A DNA stretch of 64,000 nucleotides from Bacteroidota bacterium. GTDB lineage: Bacteria; Bacteroidota; Bacteroidia; Chitinophagales; Chitinophagaceae. A program made the translations under genes and the position numbers. The DNA is taken from contig JAKPSI010000078.1 of NCBI GenBank assembly GCA_029555415.1, positions 1 to 64,000 on the forward strand. Reading direction: 5' to 3'. The notes below the pieces were generated by a model. That model was given only the letters and a program-made list of their open reading frames with translations, made no database searches and was not told the origin of the DNA. Shown one piece after another: positions 34,646-42,935 of the stretch. Position 1 is the first letter of the stretch. Each line of letters starts with the position of its first letter.

Positions 34646-36571
34646 ATGCAACGTATTCTTCTTTTTTTATTCGTCCTCCTCAGCACCGCAACGCTGCAGG
34701 CTCAGAAAAATTTCACCTATTCACCTGCTGATCCCAGGCCCGGAGATAAGGTCAGTTTCAGTTATACCTCTGCCGGTGATATCGCGAATACGCTTTCTCC
34801 AGTGGAAGGCGTCGTTTATCAGTTAGGCGAGAAAAGCAGGAAAACAGATGATCTGGAAATGACCAGGCTGGCTGGTGTGTACAGCGGCAGTTTCACGGTA
34901 GATACGGCGATGAATTTCATCTACCTCTCCTTCTCCGCGAACGGAAAAACGGATAACAATGCCAACGAAGGATATACGATCATCCTGAATCAGGATGGTA
35001 AACCCCGGAAAGGCGCGTATCAGAATCTTTCCAACTTTTATCAGTATCTGGGACGTCAGATCGGCGTTGATCCGAACAATGAAAAGGCACTGGCCGCAAT
35101 GGAAAAGGAGTTCAGCAATTATCCGGATGCCAAAGCCGCCAATGTATATGCGTATACACGTTTAAAGACCCTGATCAATAAGCCCGATGCGGCAAAGATC
35201 GTTCAGCAGCAGATCGAGGCTACGCTGAAAACAGGCCTGAAAACAGAAAGCGATTACAGCAATCTGGAAAGTCTGTATTCCCTGGCCAAATTGCCGGAAC
35301 AAATGAAGCTCATCACTTCCGTCAAGAAAGAGAAATTCCCTGATGGCACCTGGACCGTGAATGATATGCTGCAGAAATTCTATGCGGAAACGGATGCGGT
35401 CAAACAGAAAGCGATCCTGGATGAGATCACAAAGAAAGCTGAATCAGGAGATGAGAAATGGAAAGGTGTAAAAGCCAGTCTACCGAATTATAAGGCCCAA
35501 TTAGCATATTCAGCGATCTCCTCGAAGAACTGGAGTGGCCTGAAACAGGCGATCGCTGATGCCGGCATTACGGATAAAGCCACGCTGGCACAGCTTTACA
35601 ACAGTGCGGCCTGGGAAATGCAGAAGTCAGGCTCAGAACTGACCCTGGCTGAAGAGTTCTCCCGTTTCGCCACACAATCCGCCAAAGAAGCCTGGCAGAA
35701 AGCAGGTGGTCAAAAACCAGATTACATGACCAGCAAACAGTGGAATGAGAACAGCAAGATGATGTACGCCATGTATGCCGATACATATGGTATGGTGATG
35801 TATAAAATGGGTCAGTATAAAAAAGGACTGGCCGTTGCGAAAGAATCCGCGCTGGACATCAATAAAGGCAAGGATGCCGATCAGAACAATACCTATGCCC
35901 TGCTGGCGGAAAAGGCATTACCCAAAAAACAATTCCTGAAAGAACTGGAACAGTTCGTGAAAGAGGGAAAGTCTACTTCAGCGATGAAAGACATGCTGAA
36001 GAAAGAATACGTGAAGAATGGTAAAACGGATGCAGATTTCGACCTGTACTATGTAGGTCTCCAGAAAGAGAATTATACTAAAATGCTGGAAGAACTCCGC
36101 AAGTCCATGCTGACTGATGTAGCACCTTCCTTCGCCTTACTCGATCTGGATGGCAAGAAGATACAGCTCAGCGAACTGAAAGGGAAAGTAGTGGTGGTGG
36201 ATTTCTGGGCCACCTGGTGCGGCCCTTGCAAGGCCAGCTTCCCCGGCATGCAGAAAATGGTGACCAAATACAAGGATCAGGAAGATGTGAAATTCGTTTT
36301 CATTGATACCTGGGAAAGAGGCGAAAACAAGAAACAGAACGCGGCCGAATTCATCAGCAATAATAAATACACATTCCACGTATTGCAGGATGATGAAGAC
36401 AAAGTGGTGGCTGATTTCAAAGTGGATGGCATCCCCACCAAATTCGTGATCGACAAGAGCGGTGTCATCCGTTTCAAAGCCGTTGGTTTCGATGGCAGCG
36501 ATGATAAACTGATCAATGAACTGACCGCAATGATCGAAATAGCGGGCAATGCGGACAAAAAAGCTTTTTAA
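34646..36571 (+). CDS. Exported TlpA-like thioredoxin-domain protein
   Basis: 641 residues. Signal peptide 1-19 (ending ATLQAQ). Residues about 20-120 are an immunoglobulin-like domain (YSPADPRPGDKVSFSY). About 130-490 are helical with repeated tetratricopeptide-like spacing (NVYAYTRLKTLINKPDAA, TYALLAEKALPKKQFL). About 500-641 form a TlpA-type thioredoxin domain with FWATWCGPCKASFPG (C525, C528) and the cis-proline loop DGIPTKFVID. A periplasmic thiol-disulfide reductase is likely; its client is unknown. Large multi-domain TlpA proteins of this kind are common in Chitinophagaceae. Single gene with its own terminator at 36657-36680. Confidence 0.85.
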   Translation: MQRILLFLFVLLSTATLQAQKNFTYSPADPRPGDKVSFSYTSAGDIANTLSPVEGVVYQLGEKSRKTDDLEMTRLAGVYSGSFTVDTAMNFIYLSFSANGKTDNNANEGYTIILNQDGKPRKGAYQNLSNFYQYLGRQIGVDPNNEKALAAMEKEFSNYPDAKAANVYAYTRLKTLINKPDAAKIVQQQIEATLKTGLKTESDYSNLESLYSLAKLPEQMKLITSVKKEKFPDGTWTVNDMLQKFYAETDAVKQKAILDEITKKAESGDEKWKGVKASLPNYKAQLAYSAISSKNWSGLKQAIADAGITDKATLAQLYNSAAWEMQKSGSELTLAEEFSRFATQSAKEAWQKAGGQKPDYMTSKQWNENSKMMYAMYADTYGMVMYKMGQYKKGLAVAKESALDINKGKDADQNNTYALLAEKALPKKQFLKELEQFVKEGKSTSAMKDMLKKEYVKNGKTDADFDLYYVGLQKENYTKMLEELRKSMLTDVAPSFALLDLDGKKIQLSELKGKVVVVDFWATWCGPCKASFPGMQKMVTKYKDQEDVKFVFIDTWERGENKKQNAAEFISNNKYTFHVLQDDEDKVVADFKVDGIPTKFVIDKSGVIRFKAVGFDGSDDKLINELTAMIEIAGNADKKAF

Positions 36572-36578
36572 GGTTTCT

Positions 36579-36615
36579 CGCAGATTGCGCAGATTAGCGC
36601 AGATTTCGCAGATAT
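36579..36615. repeat. CGCAGATT repeat
   Basis: Units CGCAGATTG, CGCAGATTAG, CGCAGATTT and CGCAGAT in direct repeat just past the stop of the TlpA-like gene. Confidence 0.7.
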
Positions 36616-36656
36616 GTTCACTTGTTGAAACAAAGAGATTTAATTACTTATCTACC

Positions 36657-36685
36657 AGCCCCGGATTCATCTCCGGGGCTTTTTT
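36657..36685 (+). terminator. Terminator of the TlpA-like gene
   Basis: Stem AGCCCCGGA (36657-36665) / TCCGGGGCT (36672-36680) with a 6-base loop and a T run. Confidence 0.9.
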
Positions 36686-36810
36686 GTTTCCCGCAGATCC
36701 GGAAGATAGCACCGTCGAATTGAAGATCGCTCACAGCTCGCAGCTGATGATCGGAAAACAGATGTTGAATCTAATGAAGAACACAATTAGCACAAACTAA
36801 CGACTAATGA

Positions 36811-37539
36811 CTACAGACTATTGACTGCATAGCGAAGCGCCCGTACCTCCGACGGATCGATCGCATTATTCGCATAAGACTCGGCTGAGCCGGCGAAATT
36901 CGGATGGATGAATTCCATTTTGGAATCTGCCTTCCCCCTCAATGAAGAATGAAACTCGGAACAGCCGGTCTTTTCCGCCAGCATCTTGATATTTTCTTTG
37001 CGTACACCACTGCCTGGCATGATGATGATGCGATGATCAGCGGTTTTATTCAATTGCGCGATCAGTTCTACGCCTTCGGGTGCGCCGGGTTGCTGGCCTG
37101 AAGTGAGGATACGCTCACAACCCGCGTTGATCAATTGTTCCAGGGCTTCGAATGGGTCTTTGCAACGGTCGAATGCCCGGTGGAAGGTAACCCCCAGCGG
37201 GTATGCGGCATCGACCAATCGTTTTGTGCGTTCAATATCGATTTCGCCATTGGCGAGCAGGAGCCCGATCACAACGCCATCGCAACCCAGTTCTTTGCAG
37301 AGCAGGACATCATCCAGCTGCACTTTGAATTCTTCTTCGGTGTATAAGAAATCACCGCCTCTGGGGCGAATGATCGGATACAACTGAACACTGAATTTTT
37401 CGCGGCAGCGGCGCAGGATACCTGCGGAAGGTGTTGTGCCGCCCTCAGCCAGGTTCGCGCATAATTCAATTCTGTCGGCCCCGCCTTCCACTGCGGAGGC
37501 GGTCGTACTGAAATCTGATGTAGCTATCTCGATGATCAT
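36811..37539 (-). CDS. cutC: CutC-family protein (copper homeostasis name)
   Basis: 242 residues from the ATG at 37539; the open frame continues to 37575 only because of the upstream repeats. TIM-barrel of the CutC family: MIIEIATSDFSTTASAVEGGADRIELC at the start, then GGTTPSAGIL, IIRPRGGDFLYTEEE, VTFHRAFDRCKDP, RILTSGQQPGAPEG and IMPGSGVRKENI. The family was named from copper-tolerance mutants but its biochemical role is not settled. Cytoplasmic. It lies downstream of the glycosylasparaginase gene with only a repeat tract between them. Confidence 0.88.
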   Translation of the reverse strand: MIIEIATSDFSTTASAVEGGADRIELCANLAEGGTTPSAGILRRCREKFSVQLYPIIRPRGGDFLYTEEEFKVQLDDVLLCKELGCDGVVIGLLLANGEIDIERTKRLVDAAYPLGVTFHRAFDRCKDPFEALEQLINAGCERILTSGQQPGAPEGVELIAQLNKTADHRIIIMPGSGVRKENIKMLAEKTGCSEFHSSLRGKADSKMEFIHPNFAGSAESYANNAIDPSEVRALRYAVNSL

Positions 37540-37557
37540 TTGTATCTGGTATTCGTT

Positions 37558-37629
37558 AGAATGCTCATTATCCATTATCCATTATCCATTATCCATTCTT
37601 CATTATCCATTATCCATTCTCCATTCTCC
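37558..37629. repeat. ATTATCC / CTCCATT tandem repeat
   Basis: At least eight 7-base units, ATTATCC repeated and then CATTCTC and CTCCATT. The block ends five bases before the stop codon of the minus-strand gene 37634-38683. The most regular copy of the family in the window; no unique spacers, so not a CRISPR. Confidence 0.85.
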
Positions 37630-37633
37630 ACTA

Positions 37634-38683
37634 TCAACTATTAAACATGCTTCCGGATGTAACCATTTCCTCCCGGTCATTACTCTTGATCGCATAACTG
37701 AATCCCGGATGCAATGCCCAGGCCCCCACTTTACCTTTTTTATTGATAGCCAGAAAAGCGACCTGAATTTCTTTCACCCTTTCCGGTTTCACTTTCCTGG
37801 CAACGCGTTCAATGGCTTTTTTACAGGCAGCTTCAGGAGAAAGTCCCTGCCGCATCAGTTCCACCACCGTATGCGATCCTGCGATGCGGATCACATCTTC
37901 GCCTTGTCCCGTAGCGGTACAGGCACCCACTTCATTATCCACGAACAATCCGGCACCAATGATGGGCGAATCACCCAAACGGCCGCGCATCTTGAAACCC
38001 GCGCCACTGGTGGTACAGCTGCCGCTCAGATTACCGAAAGTATCCATGGCCACCATGCCGATCGTATCGTGGTTCCATTCTCCATTTTCGAGTTTATAAG
38101 GAGCGAAAGGACCATGGTCATGGTTCGCCTTATTCTCCACATTGATCGCCGGAGGATGATAGGTTGAATTCTTCAACCAGTTACTGTACGCCGCCTGCGC
38201 TTCCGGTGATAATTTCTGTTCTTCCAGTGGAAACCCTTCCGCTACGGCGAATTGCTGGGCACCACTGCCCACGAGCATCACGTGTGGGGTCTTTTCCATG
38301 ACACGGCGTGCCACTGAAACCGGATGTTTGATTCGCTCCAGGAAAGCCACACTGCCGCAATTAGCGAATTCATCCATGATACATGCATCCAGAGTAACGA
38401 ATCCGTCACGGTCAGGATTGGCGCCGAGCCCCACACAGCAATTCTGCGAAGCTTCGGTCACATTCACCCCTTTTTCCACCGCATCCAGCGCGCGGCCACC
38501 TTTACCCAGGACTTCCCAGGCACCTTTATTGGCGGCCAGGCCGGCATCCCAGGTGGAGATGACAACAGGTTTGCCCGTGATGGTCGGGAAAGTTTCTTCT
38601 GATCTGGCGAAACCGGTTTTACGGGCTAACAGACCCATTCCTCCGAGGAGGGAAAATTGCAGGAATTTACGGCGGTTGGACAT
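37634..38683 (-). CDS. Tat-exported glycosylasparaginase (N4-GlcNAc-asparaginase)
   Basis: 349 residues. Twin-arginine signal MSNRRKFLQFSLLGGMGLLA. Ntn-hydrolase of the type 2 asparaginase group; the chain cuts itself before the catalytic T207 (NHDTIGMVA). The alpha half has STWDAGLAANKGAWEVL, CCVGLGANPDRDG and LDACIMDEF; the beta half has DTFGNLSGSCTTSGAGFKMRGR, a stretch typical of glycosylasparaginase rather than isoaspartyl peptidase, and GDSPIIGAGLFVDNEVGA. Expected to split the GlcNAc-asparagine bond of glycoproteins in the periplasm, fitting the GH20 and NagB genes further on. Confidence 0.9.
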   Translation of the reverse strand: MSNRRKFLQFSLLGGMGLLARKTGFARSEETFPTITGKPVVISTWDAGLAANKGAWEVLGKGGRALDAVEKGVNVTEASQNCCVGLGANPDRDGFVTLDACIMDEFANCGSVAFLERIKHPVSVARRVMEKTPHVMLVGSGAQQFAVAEGFPLEEQKLSPEAQAAYSNWLKNSTYHPPAINVENKANHDHGPFAPYKLENGEWNHDTIGMVAMDTFGNLSGSCTTSGAGFKMRGRLGDSPIIGAGLFVDNEVGACTATGQGEDVIRIAGSHTVVELMRQGLSPEAACKKAIERVARKVKPERVKEIQVAFLAINKKGKVGAWALHPGFSYAIKSNDREEMVTSGSMFNS

Positions 38684-38732
38684 CGTTATTTTTTTGTGCG
38701 TTCAAATCTAACGAAACATCAGCAAGGAAATG

Positions 38733-38760
38733 AAAAAACCCCGGCGTTCATACCGGGGTT
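38733..38760 (-). terminator. Terminator of thioredoxin gene
   Basis: Stem AACCCCGG (38737-38744) / CCGGGGTT (38753-38760); on the minus strand it is followed by a T run (A run at 38733-38738). Confidence 0.85.
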
Positions 38761-38789
38761 CGTCAGGGGCTTTTCAAAACAGTATCTTA

Positions 38790-39164
38790 TCAGGCCTCAG
38801 GGGCAGATTTCGCAAGTAATTCCTGTTCGATCACATCCTTCAGTACATTCTTAGGTAAGGCACCGGGTTGCATCATCGGTTGGCCGTTCGCCGGGATGAA
38901 CAATAAAGTCGGAATGCTCTGGATCCCGAAAGCGCCGGCCAGTTCCAGTTCTACTTCCGTGTCCACTTTATAGATGAGCAATTTGCCATCATAGGTCTCT
39001 GATAATTCTTCCAGTATTGGTGCTACCATTTTACAGGGGCCGCACCAGTCGGCATAGAAATCGATGATCGCCGGCAGACTGCCCAGGTATTTCCATTCCT
39101 GTTCGGTATCGTAATTAAAAACGAGCTCTTTGAATTTTTCAGTGGTCAGTTTGATCGTTGCCAT
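38790..39164 (-). CDS. trxA: Thioredoxin
   Basis: 124 residues from the ATG at 39164 (an earlier in-frame codon at 39197 adds eleven residues before the conserved start). Classical single-domain thioredoxin with DFYADWCGPCKMVAPIL (C41, C44), KVDTEVELELAGAFGIQSIPTLLF and the cis-proline after SI. No signal peptide: cytoplasmic disulfide reductase. Divergent from the FMN reductase-pirin operon; the 213-base gap between them holds the 20-bp palindrome at 39327. Confidence 0.92.
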   Translation of the reverse strand: MATIKLTTEKFKELVFNYDTEQEWKYLGSLPAIIDFYADWCGPCKMVAPILEELSETYDGKLLIYKVDTEVELELAGAFGIQSIPTLLFIPANGQPMMQPGALPKNVLKDVIEQELLAKSAPEA

Positions 39165-39326
39165 GTTATAACTTTTAACAAAAATAAGGAGCCGCACCGG
39201 GTTGTCCGGTGATGATTATCACAGACCGGCTGCCATTTTCAGAGCAGACTGACAACCTGCCAACTTTTCCCTGTTTTTGCTGTTATTTATCTGACAAAGC
39301 GCCCGGAAAACAAGGGCTGCACATAT

Positions 39327-39359
39327 TTTGATGTTTAAACATCAAATTCACTACCTTCA
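39327..39359 (+). promoter_or_regulatory. Promoter with overlapping operator palindrome
   Basis: Perfect 20-bp palindrome TTTGATGTTTAAACATCAAA at 39327-39346. Its first four bases TTTG are a -33 element, and a -7-like box TACCTTCA (39352-39359, 6 of 8 consensus) follows after 21 bases, the spacing of Bacteroidota promoters. The arrangement suggests a dimeric repressor, for example MarR-like, controlling the FMN reductase-pirin operon that starts at 39378. The regulator gene is not in the window. Confidence 0.6.
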
Positions 39360-39377
39360 CACTATAATAAAGGAAAT

Positions 39378-39941
39378 ATGAGAATAGAAATCATATCCGG
39401 TTCACCCCGGACCCACAGTGTCACCCGCCGGGTGGCCCTGCACCTGAAACAAATACTGAGCGACCAACTGGAACATGAAACAGGATTGATCCAGCTTTCT
39501 GAGTGGAACCTGCCGCCGGTACAGACCGTTTTCAATTCAGTGGACAATACGCCGGAAGAATTCAAGCCCCTGGCAAAAAGGATATTCGAAGCGGATGCGA
39601 TCATCTTGGTAACGCCGGAGTACAATGGCTCTTACTCCCCTGCAATGAAGAACCTGCTGGACCATTTTCCGAAACAACTTCACAAGCCTTTTGGCATCGT
39701 TACGGCTTCACCCGGAGCATTGGGCGGTATCAGGGCATCCCAGCAATTACTGCTGCTGATCCCGGCACTGTTCGGCATCGCTTCACCGCATATGCTGATC
39801 GTACCGCAGGTGGATAAGAAATTCAGTCCGGACGGCGACCTGCTCGATGCCAGTTTCCAGTCGTCCATCCATAACTTTATCACCGAGTTCAACTGGCTTG
39901 CCGGCAGACTCGTTACGGAAAAAGAACACGCTAAAAATTAA
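39378..39941 (+). CDS. NADPH-dependent FMN reductase
   Basis: 187 residues, flavodoxin-like fold. FMN-phosphate loop SGSPRTHSVTRRVA at 7-20 and the substrate/flavin loop TPEYNGSYSPAMKNLLDH in the middle, as in the NADPH-dependent FMN reductase / quinone and chromate reductase family. Cytoplasmic. First gene of a three-gene operon; its TAA ends one base before the first ATG of the pirin gene. Together with two pirins and a palindromic operator it looks like a quinone or electrophile stress unit. Confidence 0.88.
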   Translation: MRIEIISGSPRTHSVTRRVALHLKQILSDQLEHETGLIQLSEWNLPPVQTVFNSVDNTPEEFKPLAKRIFEADAIILVTPEYNGSYSPAMKNLLDHFPKQLHKPFGIVTASPGALGGIRASQQLLLLIPALFGIASPHMLIVPQVDKKFSPDGDLLDASFQSSIHNFITEFNWLAGRLVTEKEHAKN

Positions 39942-39942
39942 A

Positions 39943-40656
39943 ATGATGACTTACACCATTCATAAAGCGGACAGCCGCGGCCATGCCAACCATGGATGGC
40001 TCGATACTTATCACACGTTCAGTTTCGCCGGTTACCATGATCCCGAAAGGATCCATTTTGGGGCCCTGCGTGTGCTCAATGATGATACCGTTGCAGGCGG
40101 CATGGGCTTCGGTGCCCATCCGCATGATAATATGGAGATCATCTCCATCCCTACCAAGGGTGACCTGGAACACCAGGACAGCATGGGCAATAAGCAGGTC
40201 ATCCGTTCCGGAGATGTGCAGGTAATGAGCGCAGGTACCGGCATCCGCCACGCTGAAAAGAACAAGAACAACAATGAAGAAGTACGCTTCTTCCAGATCT
40301 GGGTCTTCCCCAAAGAAAAGAATGTGACGCCCCGCTATGATCAAAAAACGTTTTCAGAAACGGATAAGCACAATAAACTGCTGACCGTTGTTTCACCGCT
40401 GGGCACTAATGACGGTGGCGTACAGATCCATCAGAACGCATGGTTCTCTCTGGGAAATCTGGATAAAGGATTCAAAACGAAATATCCGCTGCACGACAAT
40501 ACGAACGGTGTCTATGCTTTCGTGATCGAAGGGAAAGTGACCATCAATGGCCAGACCCTTGACAGGCGCGATGGCATGGGTATCAAAGGCACCGATACAC
40601 TTGACATCAGCGCAGATGAAAATGCCACTTTATTATTAATGGAAGTTCCCTTATAA
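39943..40656 (+). CDS. Pirin-family bicupin (YhhW-like)
   Basis: 237 residues; two adjacent ATGs (39943 and 39946) are possible starts, both directly after the FMN reductase stop. The open frame reaches back to 39847 inside that gene, but the pirin fold starts at TYTIHKADSRGHANHGWLDT. Metal ligands of the N-terminal cupin: H59 and H61 (GAHPHDNMEI), H103 and E105 (GIRHAEKN). Short pirins of this type include quercetin 2,3-dioxygenases. Middle gene of the operon. Confidence 0.9.
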   Translation: MMTYTIHKADSRGHANHGWLDTYHTFSFAGYHDPERIHFGALRVLNDDTVAGGMGFGAHPHDNMEIISIPTKGDLEHQDSMGNKQVIRSGDVQVMSAGTGIRHAEKNKNNNEEVRFFQIWVFPKEKNVTPRYDQKTFSETDKHNKLLTVVSPLGTNDGGVQIHQNAWFSLGNLDKGFKTKYPLHDNTNGVYAFVIEGKVTINGQTLDRRDGMGIKGTDTLDISADENATLLLMEVPL

Positions 40657-40664
40657 ATTCAAAT

Positions 40665-41537
40665 ATGAGCAATATTCGCCCCATCGAACATGTATTCGCA
40701 CCGCCCGCTCCCCATATGGTGGGCGACGGATTCCGCGTGCATAATTTCTTTCCCGGACAGATCCCAAAGACAAGGATGAGTCCTTTTTTCCTGCTCGATT
40801 ATAATTCGAAGATCGACTTCTCCCCTTCCAAAGAACCGCGTGGTGTGGGCGTACACCCGCACCGGGGTTTTGAAACGGTAACGATCGCTTATCACGGTAA
40901 AGTGGCGCACCACGACAGTGCGGGCAATAGCGGTGTGATCGGCGAAGGCGATGTACAATGGATGACGGCCGCATCCGGTCTGCTGCATAAAGAATATCAT
41001 GAAAAAGAATTCAGTGCAAGAGGCGGACTGTTCCAGATGGTACAACTGTGGGTGAACCTTCCTGCGAAAGATAAAATGGGCAAACCTAAATACCAGGAGA
41101 TCCCGAATGGTAAAATGGGCCGCCATGTACTGGATGCCAGTGGCAGTTTCATGGAAGTCATCGCCGGTAATTATAAAGGAACGGCAGGTCCTGCATTCAC
41201 TTTCACACCGATGGAAGTTTATAATGCAAGACTGACAAAAGGCGGCAAGGCCGACCTGAGTTTCCCCGCTCATTACAATACTGCATTCCTTGTTGTGGAG
41301 GGTGAAGTGATCGTGAACGGCAAACCGGTAACTACCGACCATTTCATCTTATTTAAGAATGAAGGCACGGAGATCATTCTGGAAGCGACTTCCAACGCCA
41401 TCGTCCTGGTCCTCTCCGGCGAACCGATCAATGAACCTATCGCCAATTATGGTCCCTTCGTGATGAATACCTGGGAGGAACTGGAGCAGGCGGTGAAGGA
41501 TGTGAATGCGGGGTTGTTCGGGGTTTTGGAGGATTAA
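40665..41537 (+). CDS. Pirin-family bicupin, long type
   Basis: 290 residues. Pirin N-terminal cupin with RGVGVHPHRGFETV (H64, H66) and GLLHKEYHEKE (H108, E110), followed by the pirin C-terminal cupin (VYNARLTKGGKADLSF, LVVEGEVIVNGK, LSGEPINEPIANYGPFVMNT). Iron dioxygenase or redox sensor by family; actual substrate unknown. Eight bases after the previous pirin gene; last gene of the operon, followed by AGCTGCAAGC repeats. The two pirins are different subtypes, not a recent duplication. Confidence 0.9.
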   Translation: MSNIRPIEHVFAPPAPHMVGDGFRVHNFFPGQIPKTRMSPFFLLDYNSKIDFSPSKEPRGVGVHPHRGFETVTIAYHGKVAHHDSAGNSGVIGEGDVQWMTAASGLLHKEYHEKEFSARGGLFQMVQLWVNLPAKDKMGKPKYQEIPNGKMGRHVLDASGSFMEVIAGNYKGTAGPAFTFTPMEVYNARLTKGGKADLSFPAHYNTAFLVVEGEVIVNGKPVTTDHFILFKNEGTEIILEATSNAIVLVLSGEPINEPIANYGPFVMNTWEELEQAVKDVNAGLFGVLED

Positions 41538-41578
41538 GAGAACGCGTTACCTGATCCAGAATTTTTCTTCATAGGATC

Positions 41579-41609
41579 AGCTGCAAGCTTCAGGCTTCAA
41601 GCTGCAAGA
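41579..41609. repeat. AGCTGCAAGC/TTCAGGCTTC repeat
   Basis: CAGCTGCAAGCTTCAGGC followed by TTCAAGCTGCAAG, able to fold back on itself (GCTGCAAGCTT with its partial complement). Lies downstream of the pirin operon; could act as its end signal, since no other terminator is evident. Confidence 0.7.
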
Positions 41610-41689
41610 GTGTGCTAAGGAACGCTGCTTATAAAAAAAGTAATCAGTGCTTTTGTGCGACCACTGGAAATACTGTTGGTTCCTTTTCA

Positions 41690-42847
41690 TTATTTATTTT
41701 CCTTGAGTTCTTTTTGTATCGTTTTCAACAAAGCTTTATTCTCCGTATTCTTCGGCTCGCGTGTTTTTAGCAGTTGTTCTGCTTTCCGGAGATAAGTAAG
41801 GGCCTTTTGCCGGTCGTTATCCTTCAGCAGATCGTAGAGTGACAAATAAAATCCGGGATAATAAGGATAGAACCGGATGCCAGTCTCATATATTTTCAAA
41901 GCCTGTGCGGGATAACCATTCGCCTCGTACCGCGAAGCCATCCCGTTCACATCGGGGATCTCCGGCGCATAAAAATATTTACCGAGTTGTGAAGCCTCCA
42001 TGATCCGGATGTATTCAGCTTCAGGGCCGGAGGGCTTTACCAACAGTTTGTATTCTTCATTCACCTCAGCGAACCGGGTATACCTGCTCTTGAAATCAGC
42101 GAAGACCGCCGTCAGCAAAGCCGGCGTGGCTACAATCGGAACGGCATTGTGGTATGACTGGTCCGCTTCGAAAAGATGAACAGTACGGAAGAAAGAAGGG
42201 TATTTCAGCTTCAGCGAATCATATTCGAACCGGTGAAAATAGTCCTTGTCCCGGGATATACCCCCTACCGAAATGCAGATCCCCGCTTTATTCACCAACG
42301 GATCTTTTTCCAATCGCCCGATGAGTGCTTCCAGTTGATCCAGCGGCGAATTCGCGATGACGGCTGAATAAAATCCCGGATGGAGACTGTAACTGAACAG
42401 GGAAAAGGACGCACTGAAAGAATGTCCGATGATCATCCTGAACTCATTCGGATGATAAGGTCTGATCTTCTCCTCCACTTCCTGTGTGATGAAACTGTCC
42501 AGCGCCAATCCCTTGTTCATATCCCGGATCGCGCACTCTCTGATCCTGTCCTGATGCGGGATCACCACCACGATCGCATTGGGTATCTCATGGGTATATT
42601 GCAGGTAGCGGATATCAGATAAGACCGGATTCACGAACCATTCATGCTGCCCATCAAGTACATATATGACAGGGAGTGTTGTGGAATCAGACCTGTACCG
42701 GGAAAATTCCGGTGTTTGAATGATCACCGAACGCTTTGCCTTGAAAACTTTTGAGTAGAATGTAAGGGTATCAACCCGCTGACCCTTTGCAGCAATGGAT
42801 AATACCATCAACATGAAAAAAACCAGGTTCAATCGTATATGCTTCAT
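41690..42847 (-). CDS. Secreted esterase (Fes/IroE-like) with C-terminal TPR-like tail
   Basis: 385 residues with a signal peptide (1-22). Residues about 30-265 are an alpha/beta hydrolase of the putative esterase (esterase D/Fes) family: LPVIYVLDGQHEWFVN, IVVVIPHQDRIRECA, nucleophile elbow GHSFSA (S143) and the histidine in SYHNAVPI. Residues about 290-385 are two or three helical repeats (YPAQALKIYETGIRFYPYYP, KALTYLRKAEQLLKTRE) resembling tetratricopeptide repeats. Substrate unknown; periplasmic. Isolated gene. Confidence 0.83.
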   Translation of the reverse strand: MKHIRLNLVFFMLMVLSIAAKGQRVDTLTFYSKVFKAKRSVIIQTPEFSRYRSDSTTLPVIYVLDGQHEWFVNPVLSDIRYLQYTHEIPNAIVVVIPHQDRIRECAIRDMNKGLALDSFITQEVEEKIRPYHPNEFRMIIGHSFSASFSLFSYSLHPGFYSAVIANSPLDQLEALIGRLEKDPLVNKAGICISVGGISRDKDYFHRFEYDSLKLKYPSFFRTVHLFEADQSYHNAVPIVATPALLTAVFADFKSRYTRFAEVNEEYKLLVKPSGPEAEYIRIMEASQLGKYFYAPEIPDVNGMASRYEANGYPAQALKIYETGIRFYPYYPGFYLSLYDLLKDNDRQKALTYLRKAEQLLKTREPKNTENKALLKTIQKELKENK

Positions 42848-42935
42848 GATCCGTATACCGCCATTTTTATCGCGACGCGGGAAAGATAAAATATTGTTCT
42901 TTTACTCTATGAGCCTTTCCGGTCAACGACCGGAT

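Noticed and set aside
36549-36800. 83-codon open frame overlapping the end of the TlpA-like gene
   Set aside because: It runs through CGCAGATT repeats and through the strong terminator at 36657-36680, so it cannot be a normal gene.
37558-37629. CRISPR-like look of the ATTATCC tandem repeat
   Set aside because: Units are 7 bases long and contiguous, with no unique spacers and no cas genes nearby.
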